The notes beneath the pieces are model-generated. The model made no database searches. It was given only the letters and a program-made list of their open reading frames with translations, and was not told the origin of the DNA. A stretch of 64,000 bases of DNA, from positions 1-64,000 of the forward strand of contig JAJDCD010000010.1 in assembly GCA_029261035.1 (NCBI GenBank), given 5' to 3'. The position numbers were made by a program, and so were the translations under genes. How positions within the stretch are numbered: the first letter of the stretch is position 1; each line of letters opens with the position of its first letter. Positions 1 through 9,500 of the stretch are shown here, piece by piece. This DNA is from Candidatus Omnitrophota bacterium (GTDB taxonomy: Bacteria > Omnitrophota > Omnitrophia > Omnitrophales > JACROU01).

Positions 1-455
1 CCTTCGGACTTTCTCCGCCATCCGGTTGAGGAAGTGTTTTTGGCTTTATTTGGCCCTTAGACAAAGCAATAAGACCATTCACATTTCCCATCCTTTGACT
101 CTTTCCAACTTCTAATTCTTTAAAGGCTAATTCTATCTTTCTCTTCGCCCTCTCCTTTTCTCTCTCATACTCTTTCCCATTCCAATAAAGCCTTCCTGTT
201 CCTTTCACTCCTCCTTCTTGGCGATACCTAAAGATGAGCTCCCATTCCGCCTCTCTTATTCTTCTGATCTCTAACTCTACTTCTTTTAAATTCGTTCCAG
301 CTCCAAAACTCATCGACTTCGGATTTTCGCCTCCATCCGGTTGGGGGAGACTTTTCTTCTTAATTCGGCCATAATGCAAATAAATAAGACTACTCACATT
401 TCCTATACTTCGACTCTCCCCAACTTTTAACTCTTCAAACGCTTTTGCGATTTTC
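1..455 (-). repeat. In-frame tandem repeat, 315-bp (105-residue) period, in the left-edge gene
   Basis: Two units are visible, the second cut by the window edge. Each holds an AF(E/K)ELxVG helix, then a GNVxxLI block, then LPQPDGGE(N/S)PK. The 'ccatccgg' core of the last motif lies at 18-25 and at 333-340, exactly 315 bases apart. Between the units is a basic, aromatic spacer (WELIFRYRQEGG, GRLYWNGKEYERE). More units may follow outside the window. Confidence 0.8.
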
Positions 456-2164
456 ATCATTTGAGTTTGTTTATTCATTTGGATTCCCAAACTAAACCCT
501 TCTGCTTCGACTGATGTGTTCATTCCGAGAGTTACCAAATCAAGAGTTTGGTAGAGTTGAGGCATGGTTAGCTGTCCAGAACGCAATGCTAAAAGAATAG
601 CGTCAATACCCCAGGAAAGTGGGTTTGTCGCTTGAACTAAGTTTGGAGTTAATACGGTATAAAGTCCCAACCTAAGTTGAGTCGTTGCTAGAACGGGGGG
701 TTCTTTAAGTAAACTCAGCTCTGTTTTTACTTTTTCCATTTGTTGACTGTAATTTGATTGAGGATCTAATTTAAATTGAGGGCTAATGCGAATGACTTCA
801 AAATTCTTTTTTAGAAACCCTTCTTTTAAACCTTCTGTGTGAAAACCGCCTACATGAATCGCTACTGTCTTTAATCGATTTTCTTTAATGGCTTTAACGG
901 AATTTTTAAACAAATAAGGTTCTCGTTTTAATGCTAATTCGTAATAACGATAGTGGAGATTAAGATCTGCGCTCCATTGATTCATCAACAAGGTTAGTTC
1001 TTTTAAGTCAGAAGGCATATCTTTGTACGAAACAGAAGTAATATTCTCTTGTTTTTTAAAATCATGCCGGGTTAATTTAAGTTGGAATAATTTTTTAAGA
1101 TAAGAAAGTCTTTCGCCTATTTTTAAAACAGCTTGCTCTTCAGTGGTTTGTGCTAATAAAATTTTAATTTGTCTGATATAACTTTGAAGATCTATAAAAA
1201 GCTGAGGAGTCCAATCTGGAATTTTTACAAACAGCTCATCTCTTATTTCCTTTTGATTATCTTGAAGAGTTTGTTGGTTTTGCCTTAAATAATGATAAAG
1301 TTTCTGGAAATAAAATGGAGCTTCTAATAACCCCGTCTGATATTGATTCCTCCACTCTCCCAACATCTTTTGTTCATTAGGAACAATTTTGATGTTACTG
1401 AGATACTTATTAAGTATTTGAATTTGATTTTCATACTGCTTTTTTCTCTCTATTGAAAGGTTAGAAATATGAAATAGCGCTTCTAGGTTTTTAGGTAAAG
1501 AAACTTGATCTTTAAATTCTGAGAGTTTTATTAGCTCTTTCAAGAAGTTCTTTTGGGTTTGAATATGTTCTTCTATAACCAACACTCTCTTTAAGTCTTC
1601 TGAAATATATTGATCTTGAAGAAACCTGAACTGTTCTTCCAGTTGAGCGTATTCCAAATTTAAAGTAACTTGTTGTTCTTGAATTTGAAAGTAGGTTTTG
1701 AGGTTTTCTTTATACAAAGATTCTTTTTCGATTCCCTGGTATTGAACTTCTACAGGGCTATGAATAGCTGCAACATCAATCCCTGAAAGTTCTCCCTTTT
1801 GCAACAGGTCATCCAGTAATTTTTCTCGATACTTTTTATTTGGGTACGACGAAAAAAACAGTGTTTCGAACTCTTCAGAACTCCCCTCTGAACCAACCCA
1901 CTCAACATCCTTATGACGTTCTAAATAATCCAGAATCTCTACAATTTTTTTCTGTGCAGAAAAGTAACCATGAGCATCTTCTACAATATAGACAGTCCCA
2001 ATAGGGTTAGAAACTGAGAACGTTTCTGTTTTACCTAAACTATCAGGGATTACAATAGAACCAGAGGGTGTTGAAATTGGAATATTTGCATACAAAGGTT
2101 CAGAAGGCAGTAAACTAGAACAGAAGAGAAATAAGGTTATTAGTGAGATGATTTTTCTTATCAT
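1..2164 (-). CDS. Secreted protein of Tiki/TraB/ChaN-like type, C-terminus beyond the left edge
   Basis: The frame is open from an ATG at 2164 to the window edge (721 complete codons, no stop seen). The first ~26 residues form a signal peptide (basic start, Leu/Phe/Ile core, small residues before LYA/N), so the product is probably exported. The mature start reads IVEDAHGYFSAQKKIVEIL, then a GSEGSSEEFE stretch. About 430 residues in there is HVGGFHTEGL. An early 'DAH..AQ' block plus a late 'vGgfH..G' block resembles the Tiki/TraB/ChaN/EreA superfamily, and I recall similar uncharacterised proteins in Omnitrophota; that assignment is inference. The middle is helical and Gln/Lys/Glu-rich. The end carries a 105-residue tandem repeat. 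The only cysteine I see lies in the signal peptide. The Shine-Dalgarno is weak (AGAG). Function unknown. Confidence 0.75.
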   Translation of the reverse strand, partial: MIRKIISLITLFLFCSSLLPSEPLYANIPISTPSGSIVIPDSLGKTETFSVSNPIGTVYIVEDAHGYFSAQKKIVEILDYLERHKDVEWVGSEGSSEEFETLFFSSYPNKKYREKLLDDLLQKGELSGIDVAAIHSPVEVQYQGIEKESLYKENLKTYFQIQEQQVTLNLEYAQLEEQFRFLQDQYISEDLKRVLVIEEHIQTQKNFLKELIKLSEFKDQVSLPKNLEALFHISNLSIERKKQYENQIQILNKYLSNIKIVPNEQKMLGEWRNQYQTGLLEAPFYFQKLYHYLRQNQQTLQDNQKEIRDELFVKIPDWTPQLFIDLQSYIRQIKILLAQTTEEQAVLKIGERLSYLKKLFQLKLTRHDFKKQENITSVSYKDMPSDLKELTLLMNQWSADLNLHYRYYELALKREPYLFKNSVKAIKENRLKTVAIHVGGFHTEGLKEGFLKKNFEVIRISPQFKLDPQSNYSQQMEKVKTELSLLKEPPVLATTQLRLGLYTVLTPNLVQATNPLSWGIDAILLALRSGQLTMPQLYQTLDLVTLGMNTSVEAEGFSLGIQMNKQTQMMKIAKAFEELKVGESRSIGNVSSLIYLHYGRIKKKSLPQPDGGENPKSMSFGAGTNLKEVELEIRRIREAEWELIFRYRQEGGVKGTGRLYWNGKEYEREKERAKRKIELAFKELEVGKSQRMGNVNGLIALSKGQIKPKTLPQPDGGESPK

Positions 2165-2357
2165 AATAATCTCTATATTAGTTATTTTATAAAGTGTTTA
2201 GTTTTATATAATTTTAACATCTCTTCTAGGTAATTACAAATAACGAAATAGGTTTTAAGTGATTGATATCATTAGACTTAAATAAAATAATGGAGATAGA
2301 CCTTTTATCGGCCCTTCCCACCCAACAAGATGGCAGACAAGCGCAATGACAATTTAA

Positions 2358-2409
2358 GTGCGGGATGACAAGGTTTTAAAAGTGCCAGGCCCAAGGGCCT
2401 GGCACAAAA
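2358..2409. repeat. Composite repeat unit, copy 1
   Basis: The unit reads 'gcgggatgacaagg', a short AT spacer, then a hairpin at 2382-2405 with perfect 11-base arms (gtgccaggccc / gggcctggcac) around AA, then a run of A. It matches the unit at 2495-2548 in order and spacing. Confidence 0.75.
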
Positions 2410-2494
2410 ACACGCTTCACCCTTCACCTATCGGCAGGAAGGCAAAATAACGATTTTTTAATTAACTAGTGTTTAACACATGGACCCCATATCA

Positions 2495-2548
2495 AGTACG
2501 GGGTGACAAGACTTTAAAGTGCCTGGCCCAAAAGGGCCTGGCACAAAA
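2495..2548. repeat. Composite repeat unit, copy 2
   Basis: The unit reads 'acggggtgacaaga', an AT spacer, then a hairpin at 2519-2544 (gtgcctggccc / gggcctggcac, one mismatch, loop AAAA), then a run of A. The stretch 2485-2505 also forms its own small dyad (cccc...gggg). It lies directly downstream of the anti-sigma gene and may serve as its terminator. Confidence 0.75.
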
Positions 2549-2574
2549 GAATACTTCACGACTACTAAGGATAA

Positions 2575-3543
2575 TTAAGCGGATCCCGCTAGGTACATGG
2601 GGCCGGATGGGGCTTGGAGGCCGCTGGTGGGTTCTAAGGTTACTGCAAAGGTATCGATAATCATGTCGCTTGGTACATTCTCAACGTTAACGTAAGCCAT
2701 TCCATCTTTGTCTACCGTAAAACTACCTACAGGAACGGGTGCATTTTCTCCGGCAATAGCCCACAGTTCATAAATTTCTGTTCCTTCTACTTCAGGTAAA
2801 CCTGTAGACATCATCATTCCTTGCTTCATACCAGGGTGCCAATACACTTGAGCTTTTGCATCAACCCCTTCCATGAGAACATCCATAGAAACTTTCTTTA
2901 CTCCAGGACTTGAAAGCACTTTCATCATATTATTTTTCTCAGCCCAACCAGATTTCATCTCTTCTTCCATTTTCTGCATTTTTATTTTTTGGGCGTCCAT
3001 ATCTTTTAAGGATTGTTGTAACGTTAGCAACTCGCTCTTACTTGCTTCTCTAAACTGTTTTAATTGCGCTTCAAATTCAGACTTAACTTCCTGATTTGCG
3101 CTTTTAGCTTGTTGTAATTCATCTTGAAGAGTAACAACTTGTTGTTTTGCTTCTTTTAACTGCATTCCAACATCATTTAGCTTTTGCTCATTGTTTTGGT
3201 TTAAAATAAAAACAGCACCTGCCGCTAATGCAAGAACACCAAAGCCAAGACCAAAAACCCAGCCTAAAGAAGGTTTAGGAGGTGCAATCTCGAAAGCCCC
3301 TTGAGGAGCTACATTCGGATGAGCTTCAATCTGAGCCATCACTTTGGTCTCCAAACCAACAGGCGGAGCTATTAAAGATAACGATTGAGGCAGAACAGAC
3401 AAACTCTCCCTTACCTCTTGAATGCGCTCTTTGCAAAGATTATCCCCTGCTGCCAAATGAACTTCGAAATCTTTCAGTTCTTGGCCATCCAAGGCATCTA
3501 TCGCATAAAGCTCAGCTAATTCTAACCATTTTTCTTGATCCAT
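2575..3543 (-). CDS. RskA-type anti-sigma factor
   Basis: A membrane anti-sigma factor expected to hold the ECF sigma factor encoded just upstream. Residues 1-60 form the cytoplasmic sigma-binding region with the RskA-like LAELYAIDALDGQELKDFE pattern. A membrane helix spans about 93-115, followed by a Gln/Lys/Glu-rich coiled coil (about 118-195) and an extracytoplasmic RskA C-terminal domain (about 215-322; YELWAIAG, PVPVGSF, FAVTLEP). I chose the ATG at 3543: it forms a TGATG overlap with the sigma stop, with GGAG about ten bases upstream. A TTG three bases earlier is the alternative. The TGATG overlap implies translational coupling. Signal sensed unknown. Confidence 0.9.
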   Translation of the reverse strand: MDQEKWLELAELYAIDALDGQELKDFEVHLAAGDNLCKERIQEVRESLSVLPQSLSLIAPPVGLETKVMAQIEAHPNVAPQGAFEIAPPKPSLGWVFGLGFGVLALAAGAVFILNQNNEQKLNDVGMQLKEAKQQVVTLQDELQQAKSANQEVKSEFEAQLKQFREASKSELLTLQQSLKDMDAQKIKMQKMEEEMKSGWAEKNNMMKVLSSPGVKKVSMDVLMEGVDAKAQVYWHPGMKQGMMMSTGLPEVEGTEIYELWAIAGENAPVPVGSFTVDKDGMAYVNVENVPSDMIIDTFAVTLEPTSGLQAPSGPMYLAGSA

Positions 3544-4103
3544 CAATTCGTCTCCGACTCTTTTGTCGTCAATACGCCTCTTAGTTTTTTTAAGGCGGAT
3601 CTTACTCGGGTCTTAACCGTCCCTAATGGGATACCCAGCTTCTCTGAAATCTCTGTTTGTGTATAGCCATCAAAATAGGCCAACTCCACAACTTCTTTTT
3701 GTTCTGCATTCAGCTCTGTTAAAGCTCCTGACACCGTCAACTTCGCTAAACTTTTACTCGCAACACTCGACTCACTTGCTTCCGTAGCCGTTTTTACATG
3801 ATCTTCAACTTTTTGAACACCTTTATCCGCTCTGCGCTTAGAACGAACCTTATCAATCGCTCGACTCCGTGTTATGGTTATCAACCAAGCTTCTGGATTT
3901 CCCCGTTCTTTGGAATACCGAGAGGCCTGACGCCACACCTGCATGAAGACCTCTTGAAGCAAATCTTCAGAGTCAGAGGGCGACTGCAAAATACGCATAG
4001 CAAAGGTATAAGCCAAAGAAGCATGTTTTTGATAAAACTGACGGAATGCTTCCCTACTGCCATTTGCCATCTCTTTAATTAATGCAATCGAATCATGTTC
4101 CAA
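3543..4103 (-). CDS. ECF-family RNA polymerase sigma factor (SigK/RskA-linked type)
   Basis: A 186-residue sigma-70 family factor that should direct RNA polymerase to a stress or envelope regulon. Region 2 is clear (FRQFYQKHASLAYTFAMRIL, DLLQEVFMQVW, WLITITRSRAIDKVR). Region 4 has the helix-turn-helix core YTQTEISEKLGIPLGTVKTR. The start appears to be TTG at 4103, with AAAGGAAAA upstream; the nearby ATG at 4096 is out of frame and the next in-frame ATG, at codon 12, would cut into region 2. The anti-sigma gene follows with a one-base overlap, so the pair is one operon. I did not identify the autoregulated promoter. Confidence 0.92.
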   Translation of the reverse strand: MEHDSIALIKEMANGSREAFRQFYQKHASLAYTFAMRILQSPSDSEDLLQEVFMQVWRQASRYSKERGNPEAWLITITRSRAIDKVRSKRRADKGVQKVEDHVKTATEASESSVASKSLAKLTVSGALTELNAEQKEVVELAYFDGYTQTEISEKLGIPLGTVKTRVRSALKKLRGVLTTKESETN

Positions 4104-4241
4104 TATGTTTTCCTTTAAATCTACGTCACAACTACCAAATAGGTTTTAACTCTATTGGTTTAAATAAGTTAGGTTTTATTAAATCCAAATCTTAAGTCTA
4201 TTCGTAATAACTATATTAGCAAGATCCAGTTTGCCAACAAA

Positions 4242-4279
4242 GCCCGGGGCGACTCCTCCAGATCCACTCCGTCCCGGGC
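4242..4279 (-). terminator. Possible terminator after the chlorite-dismutase-family gene
   Basis: A GC-rich dyad (gcccggg ... cccgggc) with a loop of about 24 bases and only a short T-rich tail on the minus strand. It sits between the end of the haem-protein gene and the sigma-factor gene. The long loop makes it a weak call. Confidence 0.35.
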
Positions 4280-4304
4280 GTCCCTTTTGGAACACCCTCA
4301 ACGG

Positions 4305-5015
4305 TTATGAACTCTGCCAAATAACTTTTCCTACAAAAAAAGGACCCAAAGAATCTATATATTTTGCTGTCTGTTCTGTCTTTCGCATATCTTGAACCAA
4401 ACGAGAGAGTGGGTATAATTCTTTTCCTAAAATACCTAAAACAAACTCATTATCGTTTTTATCTAATCCATAACAAGCCAAACGAATATCACTTGCAAAC
4501 CCAGCTTCTCCAAAAGAGCGACCAATCATCGCATGCTCGAACAAGATTTTTCCTTGATCTTTTTTTTCTAAAAGCTCAAACTCAGGCTTTCTTCTAATGG
4601 GGTACCAAACAGCCCATGGGGTTTCTGGATTAAGAGCATATCGTTTTGCTTTCTCCAACATCCAATCCTCCAACTCCACCTCTCGGCCTGAAGAATAGGT
4701 ACGTCCAATCATTGTGTATTCCGGCTTATGCTCTAGCTGTGAAAAAGGTTCGCTTAAATATAAGTCTCTGATTTTCTCAGCAAACTCACTTGGGTCCTCT
4801 ACAATAAAAAGAACTCCTACACCTTTAGGGTTGTTAATATCTTGATATAGAACGCTGTCCAAACCCGTTTGTTTTAATTGATTAACAAGAGAGTCTGTAT
4901 CTCCAGCTCCCGAAAATACTTGTAGTTGACAGTAAACTCTCCTATCTAAAACTTGGCCTTCAGCCCCTTTTTCTTGGAGATCTGGTTTTTCGATTTGAAC
5001 TTGATGGTGAGACAT
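4305..5015 (-). CDS. Chlorite dismutase / HemQ family haem protein
   Basis: 236 residues, normal for the family. Members bind haem and either decompose chlorite or, as HemQ (coproheme decarboxylase), carry out the last step of coproporphyrin-dependent haem synthesis. Family signs are WYPIRRK (137-143), FEHAMIGRSFG with the probable proximal haem ligand His161, GLDKNDNEFVLGI (183-195), RLVQDMRKTE (205-214) and GPFFVGK near the C-terminus. The N-terminal ~24 residues look disordered. The start ATG has AAAGGATAT upstream. No haem-synthesis genes lie beside it, so I cannot tell which reaction it performs; the absence of a perchlorate cluster makes a HemQ-like or uncharacterised role more likely. 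Confidence 0.85.
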   Translation of the reverse strand: MSHHQVQIEKPDLQEKGAEGQVLDRRVYCQLQVFSGAGDTDSLVNQLKQTGLDSVLYQDINNPKGVGVLFIVEDPSEFAEKIRDLYLSEPFSQLEHKPEYTMIGRTYSSGREVELEDWMLEKAKRYALNPETPWAVWYPIRRKPEFELLEKKDQGKILFEHAMIGRSFGEAGFASDIRLACYGLDKNDNEFVLGILGKELYPLSRLVQDMRKTEQTAKYIDSLGPFFVGKVIWQSS

Positions 5016-5036
5016 TTTTTATATCCTTTGTCTTAG

Positions 5037-5063
5037 ATCCTTCGACTACGCTCAGGATGACAA
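5037..5063. repeat. Short dyad element
   Basis: ATCCT and AGGAT arms around 'tcgactacgctc', followed by 'gacaag'. The 'ggatgacaag' tail is shared with the unit at 2358-2409. Sequences of this type recur between genes in many uncultured-bacterium genomes (recollection, not tested). Confidence 0.55.
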
Positions 5064-5141
5064 GCTTATAAAATAAGTGAAATAGAAGATGTATTTTCTC
5101 AGAATTTCGAGGAAAGTAAAGGGAAGAAATCCCTATCTACC

Positions 5142-5244
5142 GTCATTGCGAGGCAAACGACCTTAGGGCCGCGGCAATCTCAGATGAAAGACTTCCCTCT
5201 GCTTGAGATTACCACGACTCAATATGTCAGCGCCTCGTAATGAC
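5142..5244. repeat. 103-bp MITE-like inverted-repeat element
   Basis: Terminal arms gtcattgcgaggc (5142-5154) and gcctcgtaatgac (5232-5244) pair at 12 of 13 bases. An inner pair of arms (about 5171-5183 and 5202-5216) also pairs. The right half matches the element at 6485-6528 on the other side of nrdB. It encodes nothing. Confidence 0.8.
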
Positions 5245-5260
5245 ACAAAAAGACACTGGA

Positions 5261-5281
5261 TTACCGCCTTCGAGGGGGTAA
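5261..5281. repeat. Imperfect dyad
   Basis: Arms ttaccgcct and agggggtaa pair at 8 of 9 bases around TCG. It lies directly after the 103-bp element and before the 24-bp palindrome. Confidence 0.5.
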
Positions 5282-5290
5282 CGCAAAAAA

Positions 5291-5314
5291 GGGACAGTCC
5301 CATGGGACTGTCCC
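5291..5314. repeat. Perfect 24-bp palindrome (gggacagtccc family)
   Basis: Two copies of the near-palindrome gggac-N-gtccc are fused head to head around CATG-like sequence, giving a perfect 24-base palindrome. It is the same family as the elements at 15802-15828 and 18639-18665. REP-like. Confidence 0.8.
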
Positions 5315-5337
5315 CTGCACTTCACAGACATAAAAAA

Positions 5338-5362
5338 GGCCCGGGTCCATTGGACCCGGGCC
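5338..5362 (-). terminator. Rho-independent terminator of the nrdAB operon
   Basis: A perfect hairpin with 12-base arms (ggcccgggtcca / tggacccgggcc) and a one-base centre. On the minus strand it is followed by six T. It starts 20 bases after the nrdB stop. The A/T-rich tract on the other side could also let it work in reverse. Confidence 0.9.
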
Positions 5363-5381
5363 TATAAATAAATTTAATACC

Positions 5382-6425
5382 TTACCACTCGAGAGTTCCA
5401 CCTACTTGATATTCGGTAACTCGGGTTTCAAAGAAATTCTTTTCTTTTCTAAGGTCAATAATTTCACTCATCCATGGAAAAGGATTATCAGAACCGTATT
5501 GCTTTGGTAAGTTTAGTTTCTCCAAACGTCGATCTGCAATATGTTGAATGTATTCACGAATCATATCGGAGTTCAATCCCAACACACCACTTGGCAAACA
5601 ATCTTTTGCATAAGCACACTCGAGTTCTACAGCTTCCTTAATCATATCAACGATTTCTTTCTGAAATTCTTCCGTCCAAATATCTTTATTTTCTTCGATG
5701 ATTGCTTTAACCATATCCAACCCGAAATTCATATGCATACTTTCATCTCTAAGAATATATTGAATTTGTTCACAAGCACCCACTAAACGATTTGTTCTGT
5801 TAAAAGAAAGAAGCATCACAAAGCCGCTGTAAAAGAAAATTCCTTCCATGATTGCATAATAACCAATTAAGTTATTTAACAATTTTTTCTTACCCTCTGT
5901 GGATCTAGATTCGAAACCATCCCGAGTAATATCCTCTGTTAGTTTCATCTCAAATTCATCTTTGTCATAAATAGATTTTACTTCTCGGTACATGTTGAAA
6001 ATCTCTCCATCATCAAGAGAAAGAGATTCAATAATATATTGATAAGAGTGAATGTGAATTGCTTCTTCAAATGCCTGTCTAAACAAATATTGGCGACACT
6101 CTGGGTTATCAACAAATTTAAAAATCGCAAGAACTACATTATTTGCAACAATAGTATCTGCTGTTGAAAAGAATCCTAGATTTCTTTTAATGACACGGCG
6201 CTCATCATCCGTAAACCCTTTAGGGTCTTTCCATTGTTCGATATCTTTTTGCATTGAAACTTCTTGAGGCATCCAGTGATTCGCACAAGCATCCAAATAA
6301 TACTCCCAAGCCCACTTATATTTAATTGGAACAAGCTGGTTTACATCAACAATTTTATCATTGTTAATGATTTTCTTTTCGTCTACAGATACTTTATCCG
6401 ATGTCTTTCTGATGCTTTCCGTCAT
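5382..6425 (-). CDS. nrdB: Ribonucleoside-diphosphate reductase, beta (radical-generating) subunit
   Basis: The small subunit of class I ribonucleotide reductase. It holds the dinuclear metal site and makes the radical used by NrdA to convert ribonucleotides to deoxyribonucleotides in the cytoplasm. By analogy with E. coli R2, ligands are Asp90 (STADTIV), Glu121 and His124 ([10 protein letters not shown]), Glu194 ([10 protein letters not shown]), and Glu228 and His231 ([10 protein letters not shown]); Tyr128 is the candidate radical tyrosine. 347 residues, full length. I chose the ATG at 6425 because GAGGTGA sits eight bases upstream; the GTG at 6434 lies inside that site. It follows nrdA by 169 bp, a gap containing half of a MITE-like repeat, and ends at a strong terminator. 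Confidence 0.96.
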   Translation of the reverse strand: MTESIRKTSDKVSVDEKKIINNDKIVDVNQLVPIKYKWAWEYYLDACANHWMPQEVSMQKDIEQWKDPKGFTDDERRVIKRNLGFFSTADTIVANNVVLAIFKFVDNPECRQYLFRQAFEEAIHIHSYQYIIESLSLDDGEIFNMYREVKSIYDKDEFEMKLTEDITRDGFESRSTEGKKKLLNNLIGYYAIMEGIFFYSGFVMLLSFNRTNRLVGACEQIQYILRDESMHMNFGLDMVKAIIEENKDIWTEEFQKEIVDMIKEAVELECAYAKDCLPSGVLGLNSDMIREYIQHIADRRLEKLNLPKQYGSDNPFPWMSEIIDLRKEKNFFETRVTEYQVGGTLEW

Positions 6426-6484
6426 AATCTTCACCTCTATGAAAAAATTTAAATTTTAAAATCAAAAGTAAAAAACTCAATTTG

Positions 6485-6528
6485 CCTGAGATTGCTTCGG
6501 CCCATTTATTAGAACACCTCGCAATGAC
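6485..6528. repeat. Half-copy of the 103-bp MITE-like element
   Basis: This stretch (ctgagattgcttcgg ... cctcgcaatgac) matches the right half of the element at 5202-5244 with several substitutions. It lies in the nrdA-nrdB gap. The two copies bracket nrdB. Confidence 0.7.
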
Positions 6529-6594
6529 AGGTTTTTTGTTGCTTTAAACTTTAAATTATGGTTTTTAGCTTTTACTTTTTACTTTCAAATCTCT

Positions 6595-9500
6595 CTACTG
6601 ACAAGCTTCGCACTCGTCTCCGTTATCAATGCGGCATTGTTCAGCTGCTGCATCTTGAGACTCTTCCTCTTCTTCTTTTTTACGCCCTAACGGATCGCCA
6701 TATTTATTTGCATCCAAGGTGCTTTTTTCAATACGTGTTGCCCCCAAAGATCGAAGGTAATAAGTAGTCTTCAAACCTCTCTCCCACGCAAACATATACA
6801 TATCATTAATTCGCTTACCACTTGGCTTTTCTACAAATAAATTCAAAGACTGCCCCATATCAATCCATTTTTGGCGCCGACTTGCAGAGTCAATCAACCA
6901 TTCATAGTCAATTTCAAATGCAGTGGCATATTTATTCTTAAGATCTTGAGGAATTCGATCTATTTCCTGAACGCTTCCATCAAAATATTTAAAGTCGTTC
7001 ATCATTTCTTCATCCCAAAGATCCAAGTCTTTAAGATCTTGAATCAAAAACTCGTTCACAATCGTAAACTCTCCGGACAAATTACTTTTAACGTAGATAT
7101 TTTTGTAAACAGGTTCAATTGTTGGGAACACTCCAATAATATTCGAAATCGTTGCCGTTGGAGCAATGGCCATTGTATTACTATTACGAATACCGTATTT
7201 CTTAAGCTCTTCCCGAACCTGAGTCCAATCCATTTTAGAAGATCGGTCCACATCCACATACCCACCCCTTTCTTCTTCTAAAAGATCTAAGGTATCAATA
7301 GGCAACAAACCTCTGTCCCACTTAGACCCTTTATAAGTAGAGTAAGCCCCTTTTTCTTTAGCTAGCTGGACAGATCCTAAAATAGCGTAGTAAGAAACAG
7401 CTTCCATACTTTCGTCTGCAAACTCAACACACTCTTTTGAAGCAAAGCTAATATTCTTAGCATAAAGAGCATCCTGATAACCCATCACACCCAAACCAAC
7501 GGGACGATGTTTTAAGTTAGAGTTTTTAGCCTCGATTGTAGGATAGTAATTAATATCAATCACATTATCCAACATCCTCATCGCTGTAAAAACCGTCTTC
7601 TTCAGAAGCTTGTGATTAATGCCTTCACTGGTAGTATGCGCATGTAAATTCACAGACCCCAAATTACACACCGCTGTTTCATCTTTAGATGTATTCAATA
7701 AAATTTCGGTACAAAGGTTAGAACTATGAACCACACCCACGTGGTCTTGAGGGGAGCGAATATTCGAAGGATCCTTCCATGTAATCCACGGATGGCCTGT
7801 TTCAAAAATCATTGTCAGCATTTTTCTCCACAACTGAACTGCTGGGATTACTTTGAAGTTCTTAATATTTCCTTCTTTTGCCATCTTTTCATACTCTGCA
7901 TAGCGCGCTTCAAATGCTTTTCCATAAAGATGATGAAGATCAGGAGTTTCTTGCGGAGTAAACAAGGTCCATTCCTGATTTTCTTTAACTCGTTTCATAA
8001 ATAAGTCAGGAATCCAATTAGCCGTATTCATATCATGCGTACGACGACGATCATCTCCCGTATTTTTTCTTAACTCTAGAAACTCCTCAATGTCCATATG
8101 CCATGTTTCGAGATAAGCACACATGGCACCTTTTCTTTTGCCGCCCTGATTTACAGCAACCGCCGTATCATTAGCCACTTTTAAAAAAGGAATAATACCT
8201 TGGCTCTTCCCGTTCGTGCCCTTAATACGAGAACCCATAGCTCTCACATTGGTCCAGTCATTCCCTAACCCACCACTCCACTTAGACATCATGGCATCAT
8301 CTTGAATACATTTAAAAATGTGATGCAAGTCATCTTCAATGGTTGTGAGATAACAAGAAGAAAGTTGAGAATGGTTTGTTCCTGAATTAAATAAGGTAGG
8401 TGTAGAAGAGACAAATCGGAAACTCGAAAGCAAATCGTAGAATTCGACCGCACGTTCATTCTTTTGATCGCCTTCTTGCTTAGCAAGCCCCATGGCAACA
8501 CGCATCCAGAAAACCTGCGGCAATTCCAAGCGACGTTCTTCCCAATGAATAAAGTAGCGATCATATAAAGTCTGAAGGCCTAAATATTTAAATGAAAAAT
8601 CTCTTTTTGCTTCGATCTTGCTACTTAAAAAGTCTAAATCAAACTCCAACAAATCGGGACTCAACAACTCTAATTCAACCCCTCTTCGAATATACTTAGG
8701 AAAGTAATTCGCATACTCAACCGTCATCTGATCAAAGCCTGTTTCATCTCCCAAAGCTTCCCAATAAAGCTTCAACAAAAGCAAACGCGAAGCAACATAG
8801 CTGTAATTAGGCTCTTTTTCAATTAAAGTCCGGGTTGCCATGATATTAGAAAAACTCATTTGATCGGGAGTGATACCATCATAATAATTCTTTAACGACT
8901 CTTTTAAAATACGTTCTGGAGACACATTATCAAATCCTTCACAGCAAGTCTGAAGGATAAAACGTAAATGGTCCACATTCAGTTCTTTAGTGGTCCCATC
9001 ACTATACTTAACATTTAGAACATTAGGAAGTTCAAACAACAAATCTTCAGAATCACTTTGAAGACGCGCTTTACGCCTTTCCTCACGATAAACCACATAT
9101 CTTTTAGCAACGTTGTAATGCCCCGAAGACATCAATGTCTTCTCAACAATATCTTGTATTTCTTCAATGTTAATTTCTTTTCCGTTTGGCCATAGGTTCT
9201 TAACTTCAGAGATCACCTTATCGGACAACTGCTTTGCCTCTTCCAGCTTTTCTTCTGTTAGAACACCACCCTCAATAGCTTGAAATGCTTTAGCAATAGC
9301 AAAAGTAATTTTCTCTGGCTTAAACGAAACAGACTTACCATCTCTCTTAACAGTTTTGTAAAGCTCAAACAGCGCTCTTTCTTCAGTATGCTGACGTCTA
9401 TAGTTAGCATAAGTTTCAGCAACATCTTTAAATCCATTTTCATAAAGTTGGCGCACAACTTCATCTTGGATGTCTTCTACTTCTAAAGTGTCTTGGGTTA

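Larger units (their letters stand above)
2165..2574. other. Intergenic region, 410 bp, with two copies of a palindrome-bearing unit
   Basis: No coding sequence seen. It lies downstream of the anti-sigma gene and upstream of the secreted-protein gene, both on the minus strand. It contains two composite repeat units (2358-2409 and 2495-2548), each ending in a GC-rich hairpin that could act as a terminator, plus AT-rich sequence next to the 2164 start that probably holds its promoter. Confidence 0.6.
5016..5381. other. Intergenic region, 366 bp, packed with five palindromic elements
   Basis: No gene seen. In order it holds a short dyad (5037-5063), a 103-bp inverted-repeat element (5142-5244), an imperfect dyad (5261-5281), a perfect 24-bp palindrome (5291-5314) and the nrdB terminator (5338-5362). 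The promoter of the haem-protein gene should lie near 5016-5060 but is not obvious. Confidence 0.75.
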
